A stretch of DNA of 22,712 nucleotides from JBDLSY01 sp043777895 (GCA_043777895.1 JAYWHD010000098.1:1-22712), one strand, 5' to 3'. Shown: positions 1 through 8,202, numbered from the stretch's first letter. Notes: generated from the sequence alone by a model not told the origin. Program-made: numbers and translations.

Positions 1-1131
1 TCTATGATTTGGGCTTATGCAAACAATAGAAGTGATAGTGTTAAAGTGCAGTATAAAACCGATATAGATGGTAGAAACTGTACTATAGTCAATATGCCGC
101 CTAGAGATGAACGGCTGAATACATCGTTGGCTAACTTAACAAACTTACAAAGAAACACGCGTTATTATTATGATGTACTTGTTAATAATTCAATTGCTGA
201 ATCGGGGACATTTAGGACCACATCAGGCGATAAAACCTTTAAATATGTTTTAGCCTCTTGTATAAGGAGACAAAAAGATGAAGAACAAATCGCATTCGTA
301 AAAGCTAAAGAGCTTAAGCCTGATTTAATGCTTTTATTAGGTGACAATGTTTATTCAGATACAGTTGATAGAGGTTCAAAGCTAAATTCTCATAAACTAC
401 AACGTAACATTAGAAACTTTAAAAATATAATTAAAGACGTACCTACGTATGCGACTTGGGACGACCATGATTTTGGAATAAATGACTCAGGTGGAAGCAA
501 TACAGATGAAAGTGCAGCTAGGAATGCTTTTATGGATGTTTGGGCTAATCCAGGGTATGGCACGAATAATCAAGGTGTTTACTACTCGTTTAAACGAGGC
601 GATGTAGAATTTTTTATGTTAGATGGCCGTTCTTTTAAAAAGCTTGGTAAAGATTTTTTGGGGGTTGACCAATTAAACTGGTTAAAAAATAAGCTGTCTG
701 AATCTAATGCCGTATTTAAAGTATTAGCCGTGGGACAAGTATTTAACGAAGAAGATCAATCTTGGGCTAATGCACCTGATGAAAGAAAAAATCTGTTAAA
801 TTTTATCAAAGATAGAAAAATAAAAGGTGTTATTTTACATTCAGGCGATGTTCATAGTAATAGATACATCAATCACGAAAAGAGACGGGGTATAGAAGTA
901 GGTTACCCCGTGATAGAGATAGTCTCCTCTGGTATGGCTTCAAACGGTTCAGATGACTGGGTTATGATAGAGGTGGATACGACTAGTAGTAATAAAAAAG
1001 AGAATAGCCTAAAAGTTTTCTACTATAGTAGAACAGACCTAGCAAAGGCTACAGATCAGTCATACAAACCTTCAGTAGACAATTCTAAAGGACCAATAGT
1101 GATTATTAAAGGCAGCGAACTAGGCTATTAA
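1..1131 (+). CDS. PhoD-like metallophosphatase, 5' end cut by window edge
   Basis: Alkaline phosphatase D / PhoD-like family: predicted metal-dependent phosphomonoesterase or phosphodiesterase, usually exported. The frame is open to base 1. The first residues (Ser, then MIWAYAN) look like the 'IWA' strand of the N-terminal fibronectin-like domain, so the ATG at 4 is probably internal and the signal peptide lies outside the window. Family motifs appear in order: ASC near the start of the catalytic domain, LLGDNVYSD (metal-binding Asp/Asn), TWDDHDFG, FMLDGRSF and HSGDVHSNR (metal-binding His). No disabling change is visible. A hairpin lies downstream. The substrate cannot be deduced from sequence alone. 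Confidence 0.85.
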   Translation, partial: SMIWAYANNRSDSVKVQYKTDIDGRNCTIVNMPPRDERLNTSLANLTNLQRNTRYYYDVLVNNSIAESGTFRTTSGDKTFKYVLASCIRRQKDEEQIAFVKAKELKPDLMLLLGDNVYSDTVDRGSKLNSHKLQRNIRNFKNIIKDVPTYATWDDHDFGINDSGGSNTDESAARNAFMDVWANPGYGTNNQGVYYSFKRGDVEFFMLDGRSFKKLGKDFLGVDQLNWLKNKLSESNAVFKVLAVGQVFNEEDQSWANAPDERKNLLNFIKDRKIKGVILHSGDVHSNRYINHEKRRGIEVGYPVIEIVSSGMASNGSDDWVMIEVDTTSSNKKENSLKVFYYSRTDLAKATDQSYKPSVDNSKGPIVIIKGSELGY

Positions 1132-1195
1132 AATAGTTTTTAAAATGAATTAATAAAACTATGGTTAAACCTGTTTCAAATTAATCAATAAAGCT

Positions 1196-1248
1196 ATACA
1201 CACTACTACTAGCTTACAGTGTAGTGGTGTGTATGGACTACAATTTTT
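1196..1248 (+). terminator. Hairpin downstream of the PhoD-like gene
   Basis: A 14-bp stem pairs 1196-1209 with 1221-1234, with one T-G wobble and an 11-nt loop. A run of five T follows at 1244-1248, about 10 nt after the stem. That is further than usual for an intrinsic terminator, so termination is likely but not certain. Confidence 0.5.
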
Positions 1249-1260
1249 ATTTAAAATATC

Positions 1261-1320
1261 AAAAACATATAAAAACATATAAAAACACATAACAATATAT
1301 AAAAATATATAAAAATATTA
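1261..1320. repeat. Six 10-bp units with phased A-tracts
   Basis: Bases 1261-1320 are six consecutive 10-bp units based on AAAAACATAT. The first two are identical, the later ones drift to AAAAATATAT. Five of the six start with an A5 run, so A-tracts recur once per helical turn, the classical arrangement for intrinsically curved DNA. The block is about 50-105 bp upstream of the candidate -10 box of the M48 peptidase gene. A role in promoter activation is inference. Confidence 0.7.
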
Positions 1321-1344
1321 AAGCTATTAAAAAGACTAGAAATT

Positions 1345-1373
1345 TAAACTATTTTTAAAGCAAAGAATATAAT
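1345..1373 (+). promoter_or_regulatory. Candidate promoter of the M48 peptidase-rsgA operon
   Basis: A perfect TATAAT lies at 1368-1373. A weak -35-like TAAACT (3 of 6) lies at 1345-1350 with a 17-bp spacer. The predicted start is near 1380, giving a leader of about 40 nt with AGGA before the ATG. The poor -35 fits dependence on upstream DNA such as the phased A-tracts. Confidence 0.45.
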
Positions 1374-1419
1374 AGATTAAAGCGTTGTAAAAACTTTAAT
1401 TTATTATTAGGAATACTGT

Positions 1420-2682
1420 ATGTTTTGGACTTATGTTTTTTTAGCTATTATTGTTACTTATACTACTGCACGCTTATACCTTATGTTGCGTCATAGTCGC
1501 CATATTGCCTGTAACCGCAATGCCGTTCCCAGTGCATTTTCACCCTATATCACTTTAGAACACCATCAAAAAGCAGCTGATTATGCTCAAGCTAAAATCA
1601 AGTTTGGTTTAATAGCCTTAGGACTAGAACTGCTCGTTTTGATGGCTTGGACTTTAGGCGGTGGGCTTAGTATGCTAGTAAGTCTATTGTCTGAATTAGA
1701 TATAAATAATATATGGACAGGCCTACTATTATTAATGGTATTTGGTGTAATTGGGACACTAATAGATTTACCTTTATCTTGGCTAGCACAGTTTAAATTA
1801 GAAGCTAGATTTGGTTTTAACCGTAGTACTCAAGCTATTTTTTGGGCTGACACAATAAAAAATCTATTATTAAGTGCAGTCATTGGTCTACCTTTGTTGG
1901 GTATATTATTGTGGATTATGCAAACATTGGGGTCTACTTGGTGGGCTTGGGCGGGCAGTCTATTAATTGGATTTAACTTATTGATGCTCTGGGTTTATCC
2001 AACGTGGATTGCACCACTGTTTAATAAATTTACGCCTTTAAATGACAATATACTCAAAGCACGTATTGAAGCATTGGCACAGCGGTGTCAATTTAATTTA
2101 ACCCATATTTTTGTAATGGACGGTAGCAAACGTAGCGGGCATGGCAATGCCTACTTTACAGGATTTGGTAAAAATAAAAGGATTGTTTTTTTTGATACTT
2201 TATTAACCCAACTCAATCCAGAAGAAACCGAAGCGGTATTAGCACATGAACTCGGGCATTACCACCACAAACATGTTATTAAACGTATGCTGTGGCTATT
2301 TATTAGCCTGTTTATTATGCTGGCAGCTGTGGGTTATTTGATGCAACAACCTATTTTCTTTCAAGCACTGGGCGTACCATTTAAATTAAATGGTGGTAAT
2401 GAAGCAATGGCTTTACTACTGTTTAGTATGGTATCAGGCTATATTTTGTTTTTCCTAAATCCTATTTCTAATCGCTTAAGCCGAAAGCACGAATTTGAAG
2501 CTGATGCTTTTGCAGCCACACACGCCAGTGGTTCAGCGCTACAAAGTGCCTTGGTAGCGATGTACCGTGACAATGCCAGTACGCTTACACCAGACCCCTT
2601 ATACAGTTTGGTATTTGACAGTCATCCACCAGCCCCTGTGCGTTTGGCTGCTTTACGCAAATTAACCAAGGCAGTGGCGTGA
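1420..2682 (+). CDS. M48 family (Ste24p/CAAX-type) zinc metallopeptidase
   Basis: Integral inner-membrane zinc peptidase of family M48A, 420 aa. A hydrophobic N-terminal region with several TM segments (an M48 N-terminal domain) precedes the catalytic domain. The zinc motif HELGH is at residues 276-280, and the downstream HEFEAD (357-362) supplies the third zinc ligand. RSGHGNAYFTG and KRIVFFDTLL before the HExxH are typical of Ste24-like enzymes. Bacterial members are thought to act in membrane-protein quality control; bacteria lack classical CAAX substrates. AGGA lies about 10 nt before the ATG. The stop overlaps the GTG start of rsgA by 4 nt, so the two are probably translationally coupled. 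The length is typical of the family. Confidence 0.93.
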   Translation: MFWTYVFLAIIVTYTTARLYLMLRHSRHIACNRNAVPSAFSPYITLEHHQKAADYAQAKIKFGLIALGLELLVLMAWTLGGGLSMLVSLLSELDINNIWTGLLLLMVFGVIGTLIDLPLSWLAQFKLEARFGFNRSTQAIFWADTIKNLLLSAVIGLPLLGILLWIMQTLGSTWWAWAGSLLIGFNLLMLWVYPTWIAPLFNKFTPLNDNILKARIEALAQRCQFNLTHIFVMDGSKRSGHGNAYFTGFGKNKRIVFFDTLLTQLNPEETEAVLAHELGHYHHKHVIKRMLWLFISLFIMLAAVGYLMQQPIFFQALGVPFKLNGGNEAMALLLFSMVSGYILFFLNPISNRLSRKHEFEADAFAATHASGSALQSALVAMYRDNASTLTPDPLYSLVFDSHPPAPVRLAALRKLTKAVA

Positions 2683-3572
2683 GTACGGCTGTAGCTACTG
2701 TTATGGCAGATTATGGTAAACGTACTTTAGTATGGTTAGACAATAAAATTCAAGCGGCTGCACCTCGCCGAGCCAGTTTGCGTTGTGTGGTCGGCGACAC
2801 CGTTGATGTTGAATTAGACCCCACCTCACACACCTTATGGCTTTCAAAAGTATACCCACGGCGTAATGCTTTATACCGTGCAGACATCACTAAACAAAAA
2901 TGTTTTGCCGCTAATTTAGATAGCGTTTTTTTGATGTTAGCCCCGCAACCTGCACCCTTATTAGATTTATTAGCACGAACTTTGGTTGCATCGCATACGG
3001 CGGGTATACCTCTACACATCATACTTAATAAAACAGACTTGCCTGATTTTGAGGTATTGATACCACTGATTCAAATGTTAGACGCAGCAAATATTCTTTA
3101 TACTGCACTGACTACCCAGTCTGTAGCATCAGTTAATGCTTTATTGCCCGCCTTGTACGGTAAACGGTGCTTAATTTTAGGTCAGTCAGGTGTCGGTAAA
3201 TCAAGCTTAATTAATACATTAATTCCCGATGCCCGGGTGCAAACACAAGCATTGTCTAATGCAACGCTCACAGGTAAGCATACAACCACGTCAAGTTATC
3301 TGTATCAATCGGGTATAAAAAACAGTCTTGATTCACCTTATTTTGAAGTCATTGATTCACCTGGATTTCAAAACTTTGGTTTAGCCCATGTACCGCCTCA
3401 TCAGTGGATTGAAGCCTTTACTACGCTAACGCCCAATATTATGAACTGCCGTTTTTATAACTGTACGCATAGACATGAACCCAATTGCGGGATTATTAAT
3501 GCCCTTTCTCAAGGCTGCAACCACTCTTGGTATAACTTATTACAAGGGCTACACGATGGTCCGCGTCAATAA
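2679..3572 (+). CDS. rsgA: Small ribosomal subunit biogenesis GTPase RsgA
   Basis: Circularly permuted GTPase that acts in late maturation of the 30S subunit. Order: N-terminal OB-fold (about 1-75), G4 motif NKTD (117-120) placed before G1 GQSGVGKS (168-175), then a TGKHTTT switch segment and DSPGF (G3), as expected for the permuted YjeQ/RsgA fold. A C-terminal zinc-binding segment follows, with Cys-x4-Cys-x-His-x5-Cys spacing in CRFYNCTHRHEPNC. At 297 aa it lacks the long N-terminal extension of the E. coli protein, as in betaproteobacterial homologues. It starts with GTG at 2679 overlapping the peptidase stop (GTGA). The next upstream signals lie inside the M48 gene, so translation probably depends on coupling. 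Confidence 0.95.
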   Translation: MSTAVATVMADYGKRTLVWLDNKIQAAAPRRASLRCVVGDTVDVELDPTSHTLWLSKVYPRRNALYRADITKQKCFAANLDSVFLMLAPQPAPLLDLLARTLVASHTAGIPLHIILNKTDLPDFEVLIPLIQMLDAANILYTALTTQSVASVNALLPALYGKRCLILGQSGVGKSSLINTLIPDARVQTQALSNATLTGKHTTTSSYLYQSGIKNSLDSPYFEVIDSPGFQNFGLAHVPPHQWIEAFTTLTPNIMNCRFYNCTHRHEPNCGIINALSQGCNHSWYNLLQGLHDGPRQ

Positions 3573-3655
3573 CTTAAAGTTGCATCCTAGTTTTAAAGTA
3601 GAATGTGAATTCAGTAACCCATTAACTCTATAACTAATAGCAATATTTTTTAAAG

Positions 3656-3661
3656 TATAAT
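3656..3661 (+). promoter_or_regulatory. Candidate -10 box for the barrel-protein gene
   Basis: A perfect TATAAT sits 34 nt before the start codon in the 122-nt gap after rsgA. I see no convincing -35 at 17 bp. The leader has no good Shine-Dalgarno sequence. No hairpin terminator for rsgA is evident in this gap. Confidence 0.4.
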
Positions 3662-3694
3662 TATTAGTTATTAACATCAATAAAGCAACTTAAT

Positions 3695-4498
3695 ATGAAA
3701 AAAATCTTAGCAGTAAGTATGCTATTTTTAGCGACTACATCTATGGCAGCAGGGCCATTTAACTATACTTCAGGTACTGGCGTTAAAAAAGCCGGTGCAA
3801 AAGAAGTATCGTTTACAGCGACTTCGCGTATGGGCAAGGAAACGGGTTCATATAATGCCCAAGATTATTATATCGGTGGCGAGTATGGGTTAAATAACCA
3901 ACTACAGCTTAATGTCTCAACAGGCGTTCGCAGCCACTACATCAGCAATGCCATGCCTGATTATCATAATCTTAACCGCAACCTTGGTTTTAATGGCGGT
4001 AAAGTAGGTCTTAAATATAAGTTTAATGACAATGTAGCGGTCTATTTAGGGACTGGATACGGTAAAATTTTTAAAACTACAGGTGACCGTCAAGATGAAG
4101 TTGCTATTGACTTAAAAGTTTTTTTGCAGAAAAAAGTTGGCAAGAATACGCTTGCATTTAACATTAATCAAGAATTTGAAACTAGAAAATTCAAAGGTGA
4201 TAGTGATTGGGGGCATGAGTATAACTTAGAATTAACAGGAGGCATCGCCCGTCCATTAAACAATAATTTCAAAATAGCCCTTGAAACGCGATATCACAGT
4301 GAATACCCTGAATACCAAAAGCGTGAACATTGGGCCTTGTTTGTAGGTCCTAGTCTAAGCTATTCAAAAGATAAACTTTCTTGGGCTGCAACTGTTCTAC
4401 CACAAATTACAGGGCGACCTAAGAGTGGTATGGGTTCTCGCCATTTAATGGAACATGAAAAATTGGAACTTCGCTTTAAAGTGTCTTACGAACTATAA
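3695..4498 (+). CDS. Predicted outer-membrane beta-barrel protein, function unknown
   Basis: A 267-aa exported protein. Residues 1-19 form a classical Sec signal peptide (MKK, hydrophobic core, then S-M-A-A before Gly20). The mature part lacks hydrophobic helices and shows regular alternating polar/aromatic strands (for example YYIGGEYGLNNQLQLNVSTG, VGLKYKFNDNVAVYLGTGYG, ALFVGPSLSYSKDKLSW), as expected for an 8-12-stranded barrel. It ends in a long strand (LELRFKVSYEL) instead of the usual terminal Phe. It resembles uncharacterised proteobacterial barrel proteins, but I cannot assign a named family or substrate. It appears monocistronic, flanked by a candidate promoter and a weak hairpin. Confidence 0.8.
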   Translation: MKKILAVSMLFLATTSMAAGPFNYTSGTGVKKAGAKEVSFTATSRMGKETGSYNAQDYYIGGEYGLNNQLQLNVSTGVRSHYISNAMPDYHNLNRNLGFNGGKVGLKYKFNDNVAVYLGTGYGKIFKTTGDRQDEVAIDLKVFLQKKVGKNTLAFNINQEFETRKFKGDSDWGHEYNLELTGGIARPLNNNFKIALETRYHSEYPEYQKREHWALFVGPSLSYSKDKLSWAATVLPQITGRPKSGMGSRHLMEHEKLELRFKVSYEL

Positions 4499-4520
4499 GA
4501 AAATAAAAGAAAACGGTAAG

Positions 4521-4549
4521 AAATACTACGCCGACACCAATTAGTATTT
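4521..4549. terminator. Weak inverted repeat between convergent genes
   Basis: AAATACTA (4521-4528) pairs with TAGTATTT (4542-4549) across a 13-nt loop, between the convergent barrel-protein and anmK genes. The stem is AT-rich and lacks a strong flanking T-run, so a bidirectional terminator role is only possible. Confidence 0.25.
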
Positions 4550-4567
4550 GTCCAGTGTGTTCTTTTA

Positions 4568-5746
4568 TTATGCTGGGCAAATACTGCCTAATACCCGTAA
4601 ACCCGCTGCCCCTGTTACATTAGGTACATTGGCTGGTAAGCCCAATACACATTGTCGTGCTAACCACGCAAATGCTAAAGCTTCCATTTGTTGCGGTGTG
4701 ATGCCTATTATGTCTGTCGTAACCACGCTACAAGGTATATAACTTGATAATCGCTGCATTAAATGACGATTATACGCCCCACCACCACAGACTAATAAGC
4801 AGCTACATTCTGGTAAATACTGATTGATTGCTTGTGCAATAGTGACTGCAGTTAATTCGCATAGTGTCGCCTGGACATCAGTAGAGGATAGTTTAATGCG
4901 TAAATATTCATCACGGCTTAATATAGATTCTAACCACTTAATATTAAATACTTCGCGTCCTGTACTTTTAGGTATGGGTTGTAAAAAATAAGGGTGGGAC
5001 TGTAAATATGACAATAATCCCTGATGGACTTGCCCACGGGCTGCCCATTGACCGTCTGCATCATACTCTTGGTTTAAATGTTTTTGTATCCAGCTATCCA
5101 TTAAAACATTGCCTGGCCCTGTATCAAAACCTTGAGTGTGTGTAACGCTTAAAGGGTTTAATACAGTAATATTAGCAAAACCACCGATATTAACAAAGGC
5201 TATTGGTTTAGTGATATCAGTGGATAAAGCCGCGTGAAAAGCGGGTACTAAAGGGGCACCTTGCCCACCTGCCGCAATGTCTCTGGCTCTAAAATCGCTA
5301 ATAACTACGCACTGTAATGCTTCTGCAATGCGTGTCGGCTCAAGTAATTGAATGGTATAAGCCGTTGAGTGATTGCCACACAGTCCTTGCGGTAAATGAC
5401 GCACGGTTTGACCGTGTATACCAATGGCTGTAACAGCTTGGCTATTTATCAATGCTTCGCGTAACAATTGTTGTAATGCTTGAATATGTAAGTCAGACAA
5501 TGCAATAGCCGCAACACGGCTACGGTGTAGCTCGTTGATGCCTGTACCATCACTACTTGCTTGTAACGCCAACATTTCAAGCCGCAAATCTAAAGGGTAA
5601 TCAATACTGACATACGCTAATATACGTGGGCGATTGGGTACAGAAAAGTCTGCCAAAACGGCATCTAAACCATCAAGACTAGTTCCTGTCATAACCCCTA
5701 TATAGAGATTAGAAGTTGTTGTTAAATAGGGCATCAAGTGTCTCAT
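4568..5746 (-). CDS. anmK: Anhydro-N-acetylmuramic acid kinase
   Basis: Cytoplasmic kinase of peptidoglycan recycling: it opens and phosphorylates 1,6-anhydro-MurNAc with ATP to give MurNAc-6-phosphate. The 392 aa are close to the family norm. Visible motifs in order: GVMTGTSLDGLDAVL near the N-terminus (phosphate binding), SDFRARDIAAGGQGAPLVP, NIGGFANIT, GFDTGPGN, KSTGREVFN, VCGGGAYN and PQQMEALAFAWLA. The ATG at 5746 is preferred over the in-frame Met at residue 5 because AGGTA lies 9 nt upstream and the ATG overlaps the PAP2 stop as TAATG. Coupling with a membrane phosphatase suggests joint expression of cell-wall recycling functions. Confidence 0.95.
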   Translation of the reverse strand: MRHLMPYLTTTSNLYIGVMTGTSLDGLDAVLADFSVPNRPRILAYVSIDYPLDLRLEMLALQASSDGTGINELHRSRVAAIALSDLHIQALQQLLREALINSQAVTAIGIHGQTVRHLPQGLCGNHSTAYTIQLLEPTRIAEALQCVVISDFRARDIAAGGQGAPLVPAFHAALSTDITKPIAFVNIGGFANITVLNPLSVTHTQGFDTGPGNVLMDSWIQKHLNQEYDADGQWAARGQVHQGLLSYLQSHPYFLQPIPKSTGREVFNIKWLESILSRDEYLRIKLSSTDVQATLCELTAVTIAQAINQYLPECSCLLVCGGGAYNRHLMQRLSSYIPCSVVTTDIIGITPQQMEALAFAWLARQCVLGLPANVPNVTGAAGLRVLGSICPA

Positions 5747-6423
5747 TAATTACCTAGTTTTTGTATAATATAAAAATAAACCAGTCCAATACTGGCACAT
5801 ATTACCCAGCTCCACAGGGTATGGCTAAAAAAATGTGCGCCACGCATTTGTTGAGTCCAGCCAAATATCAACCCTATTAAGCTGCTTAAGCGCCATATCC
5901 ATCTGCTTAAACGCAAGGAATAGTCTCTAAACCAAAAGCTTGCAGCAATAAAAGCAAAGCCTGATGAGGCATGCCCGCCCGGAAAACAATGCCCAGCATC
6001 AGTAGTATTAATGTTCCATTGCCAATAACTAACGTAAGGGATTACTCCCCCAAATTCACTTAAACTCCATGGACAACTGGTTTGGCTAAAATGTTTTATT
6101 ATAGTAATGGCTATAGAGGCTAGTAAAATACTAAGCACTAGGTGTATACGGTTTACTTTATGGATATACTTAAACACACCTAAGGGTTGCCATATCATTA
6201 TGATGACTATGATAAACAATAGACGTGCAATATATTGTCCCGCATCATGAAAAATAAATTTTAATAAATAATTGTTTTGTAATACAAAGCCTGTGTTTGT
6301 ACCAAACCAGTGGGCTACTGTCATATCGTAACCCATACAATCCCATATTAAAGTAACGGCTAGTATACTTAATACAATCAAACAGTTATTAAGTTTAGTA
6401 CTTTTAAAATTATTTTTTAACAT
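5746..6423 (-). CDS. PAP2-family membrane phosphatase
   Basis: A 225-aa multispanning protein with about five or six hydrophobic segments and the PAP2 phosphatase signature in variant form: Lys110 followed by CPW (117-119) instead of the usual Arg-Pro, then PGGH (148-151, catalytic His), then RGAHFFSH (194-201). The Asp usually four residues after the last His is Ser205. This K...CPW type occurs in lipid phosphatases related to undecaprenyl- or lipid-A-phosphate metabolism, but the substrate is not readable from sequence. GGA lies 5 nt before the ATG. Its TAA overlaps the anmK ATG by one base, so the two form an operon. It is also the first gene of the transcript. Confidence 0.85.
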   Translation of the reverse strand: MLKNNFKSTKLNNCLIVLSILAVTLIWDCMGYDMTVAHWFGTNTGFVLQNNYLLKFIFHDAGQYIARLLFIIVIIMIWQPLGVFKYIHKVNRIHLVLSILLASIAITIIKHFSQTSCPWSLSEFGGVIPYVSYWQWNINTTDAGHCFPGGHASSGFAFIAASFWFRDYSLRLSRWIWRLSSLIGLIFGWTQQMRGAHFFSHTLWSWVICASIGLVYFYIIQKLGN

Positions 6424-6467
6424 ATTTCCAACATATTGTTTATATTAAATTGATACTAATTATTAAT

Positions 6468-6506
6468 TGATAATAATAGTTGATAATAATAGTTGATAAT
6501 AATAGT
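6468..6506. repeat. Three tandem 13-bp repeats
   Basis: TGATAATAATAGT occurs three times perfectly (6468-6480, 6481-6493, 6494-6506), followed by a degenerate fourth copy to 6519. It lies just upstream of the PAP2-anmK operon and could alter promoter spacing if copy number changes (inference). Confidence 0.8.
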
Positions 6507-6605
6507 TGATGTTAATATTAATAATTTATTATATTCCATCATTAATTGATGGCAGTGGACAATTGTTTACTGCCAATACCTGACTTGGTCGGCTAACTCA
6601 CTGGC

Positions 6606-6930
6606 TTAGGCGGTTTGGTAATAAGTCGCTAATAATAAGCGTGCTTTTAAATATTTAAGGCTTGTGACGACGGCTTCTTGTAATACCTTTAATTCAGGAG
6701 TGTTTAAAGCATCATTGACGTGTATTTAAATAGTATTAATATCTATTTTAAAGTTTGTAAGGTTTCAGCTTGAGAATCATACAAAGGTATTTGTTTATAT
6801 TCTTCCCTGTATCTTTTTCTATATCGCGTATTGTACTTAGTAAACTCTCAACAATATCGCACTGTGTCTGTGCTAAATTAGGGTGGTTATTTAATAATAG
6901 CCGTACCAGGGATAAACGAGCAGCAGTAGC
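6606..6930 (-). pseudogene. Frameshifted gene remnant, unknown family
   Basis: The 6424-6998 gap has no intact gene, but its minus strand carries coding-like pieces in different frames. Piece one (6930 down to 6748) reads as 60 residues including LSLVRLLLNNHPN and DIVESLLSTIRDIEKD. A one-base shift then continues as YREEYKQIPLYDSQAETLQTLK to a TAG. A third piece (6725 down to 6606) gives 39 residues including DALNTPELKVLQEAVVTSLK, then a TAA. Beyond that stop the same frame continues as ASELADQVRYWQ, stop, TIVHCHQ. The pieces are helix-rich and plausible as one decayed protein of at least 130 aa. I do not recognise the family. Confidence is limited because AT-rich DNA can mimic coding sequence. 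Confidence 0.35.
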
Positions 6931-6998
6931 TTACTCGTTTATCGCACTTTTTAACCTCAATATATCAAAATTAAAGCTTTTATGGGACAAAAAGATAA

Positions 6999-7847
6999 TT
7001 AATGTTTAGGGATTGTTTTAACGGTAATAGATCCTTTACACATAACATTAGTACTACCTTGAAAATCAATATTAGCCAAAATTGTTTGAGGAGAGCCATC
7101 ATTAGATCTAAAACCAACAGCTAATTGACTGTTCAAAGTATTAGAGTTTAAAGAGTATCCTTTTTCAAAATACTTATCTGAACCAACTTTAATCCTTAAA
7201 ATAGGCTTTTTGACTGCTTTAGTATAGTAATCAGTACAATGAAGAGTAGAGTCAGCGATTATACTGTTTGCAGTCTTACCTAAAACAAAGATACAAGAAG
7301 TAAGTTGACTACTAGTAATAAGAGTAAACTTTTTATCACATTGTACCGTTGTAGGAAGTACTAGTATGACACTTATTTTTCCTGGGCAGTTGAGTTTAAA
7401 GTCTTTAAAATAACCAAAGTCTACACCTGTTTTAACAGATAATTTTTGTACTATAGAAGATTTAAAATCAAGCCTAGTAACATTACTATCTACAGTGTTA
7501 TACAATCCATCAGTAAATTCTTTTTTGCTAGATCTTAAAGTACGTGTATCATTTTCTGTATTTACGTATATAAAAACATTAGCTTTTGTTGTTGAAAAAG
7601 GATTAAAAATCTGAGGACAATAATATTCAGAAGTCACACTAATAGAAAAATTATGATTTAATGATGTGTCAGGTAGCTTAAAATCGCACGACGTTAGGTC
7701 ACTAGTTTTGGCGAATGTCTTACTACATACTATGTTTCCACCAGCATGACTAACCGAGGCATAGAATAAATTTAATAATATCAGTGCCATTAGACAAATT
7801 AACAATTTTAACTTAGATAGTTTAGGGTGTTTTAAATTGCAGTTCAT
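6999..7847 (-). CDS. Secreted protein with two copies of a four-cysteine domain, unknown family
   Basis: A 282-aa protein with a signal peptide: a basic N-region (1-14), a hydrophobic core (15-29), then A-S-V-S-H-A before Gly36. The mature part splits into two related halves. Half one (about 38-165) has Cys41, 54, 77 and 154. Half two (about 167-280) has Cys170, 185, 204 and 270. Matching segments are VCSKTFAKTSDLTSC with VQCDKKFTLITSSQLTSC, and NCPGKISV with MCKGSITV. Four paired cysteines per unit suggest disulfides and a periplasmic or extracellular site. AGGA precedes the ATG at 7847. No known family, enzyme motif or lipobox is visible. It is monocistronic, with long AT-rich DNA upstream. 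Confidence 0.75.
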   Translation of the reverse strand: MNCNLKHPKLSKLKLLICLMALILLNLFYASVSHAGGNIVCSKTFAKTSDLTSCDFKLPDTSLNHNFSISVTSEYYCPQIFNPFSTTKANVFIYVNTENDTRTLRSSKKEFTDGLYNTVDSNVTRLDFKSSIVQKLSVKTGVDFGYFKDFKLNCPGKISVILVLPTTVQCDKKFTLITSSQLTSCIFVLGKTANSIIADSTLHCTDYYTKAVKKPILRIKVGSDKYFEKGYSLNSNTLNSQLAVGFRSNDGSPQTILANIDFQGSTNVMCKGSITVKTIPKH

Positions 7848-7917
7848 AATAGAGATCCTCTTATTTTGTTAAGAAATAGGGTTAAGTAAATATTTAAAAT
7901 AGATGTGAGTGTATAAT

Positions 7918-7952
7918 ACACTATTATCTATAATTAGATACTAAAATAGTGT
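7918..7952. promoter_or_regulatory. Nested inverted repeat upstream of the secreted-protein gene
   Basis: The outer arms ACACTATT (7918-7925) and AATAGTGT (7945-7952) enclose a perfect inner hairpin, TATCTA (7925-7930) and TAGATA (7935-7940) with a TAAT loop. It lies about 70 bp upstream of the start at 7847. Without a T-run on either side it looks more like an operator or a leader structure than a terminator. No regulator can be named. Confidence 0.3.
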
Positions 7953-8119
7953 GGAGAAAATATATATATATTTAAATATGCTTTTAAGTGTAAGGATTTA
8001 TTTAAAAGATATACTAATACGACTAATAAAAAAACAATATCTTTTATCGTAAATTATCTAACTATATTTAATAGTGCATACAGTATACATTAAGTAAACG
8101 CAGCTTAGGTAGACTTAAT

Positions 8120-8151
8120 TATACATTTAACAATTTATACATTTAACAATT
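8120..8151. repeat. Perfect 16-bp tandem duplication
   Basis: TATACATTTAACAATT occurs at 8120-8135 and again at 8136-8151. The rest of the 7848-8270 gap is AT-rich, with no gene-like frame on either strand. Confidence 0.85.
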
Positions 8152-8202
8152 TCAATAATTAAACTTATAGTATATTTTAATAATTCAGTTGGCTTTAAGT
8201 TG

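Noticed and set aside
4548..4742. 64-aa plus-strand reading frame
   Set aside because: It lies antisense to the 3' end of anmK, whose frame carries all family motifs; no ribosome site or known protein pattern.
6468..6519. CRISPR array
   Set aside because: The 13-bp repeats are directly adjacent with no spacers, and no cas gene is present. The same holds for the 8-, 10-, 16- and 17-bp tandem repeats.
6770..7009. 79-aa plus-strand reading frame
   Set aside because: It starts from TTG with no ribosome site, lies over the minus-strand gene remnant and runs into the 3' end of the secreted-protein gene. The minus-strand reading looks more coding-like.
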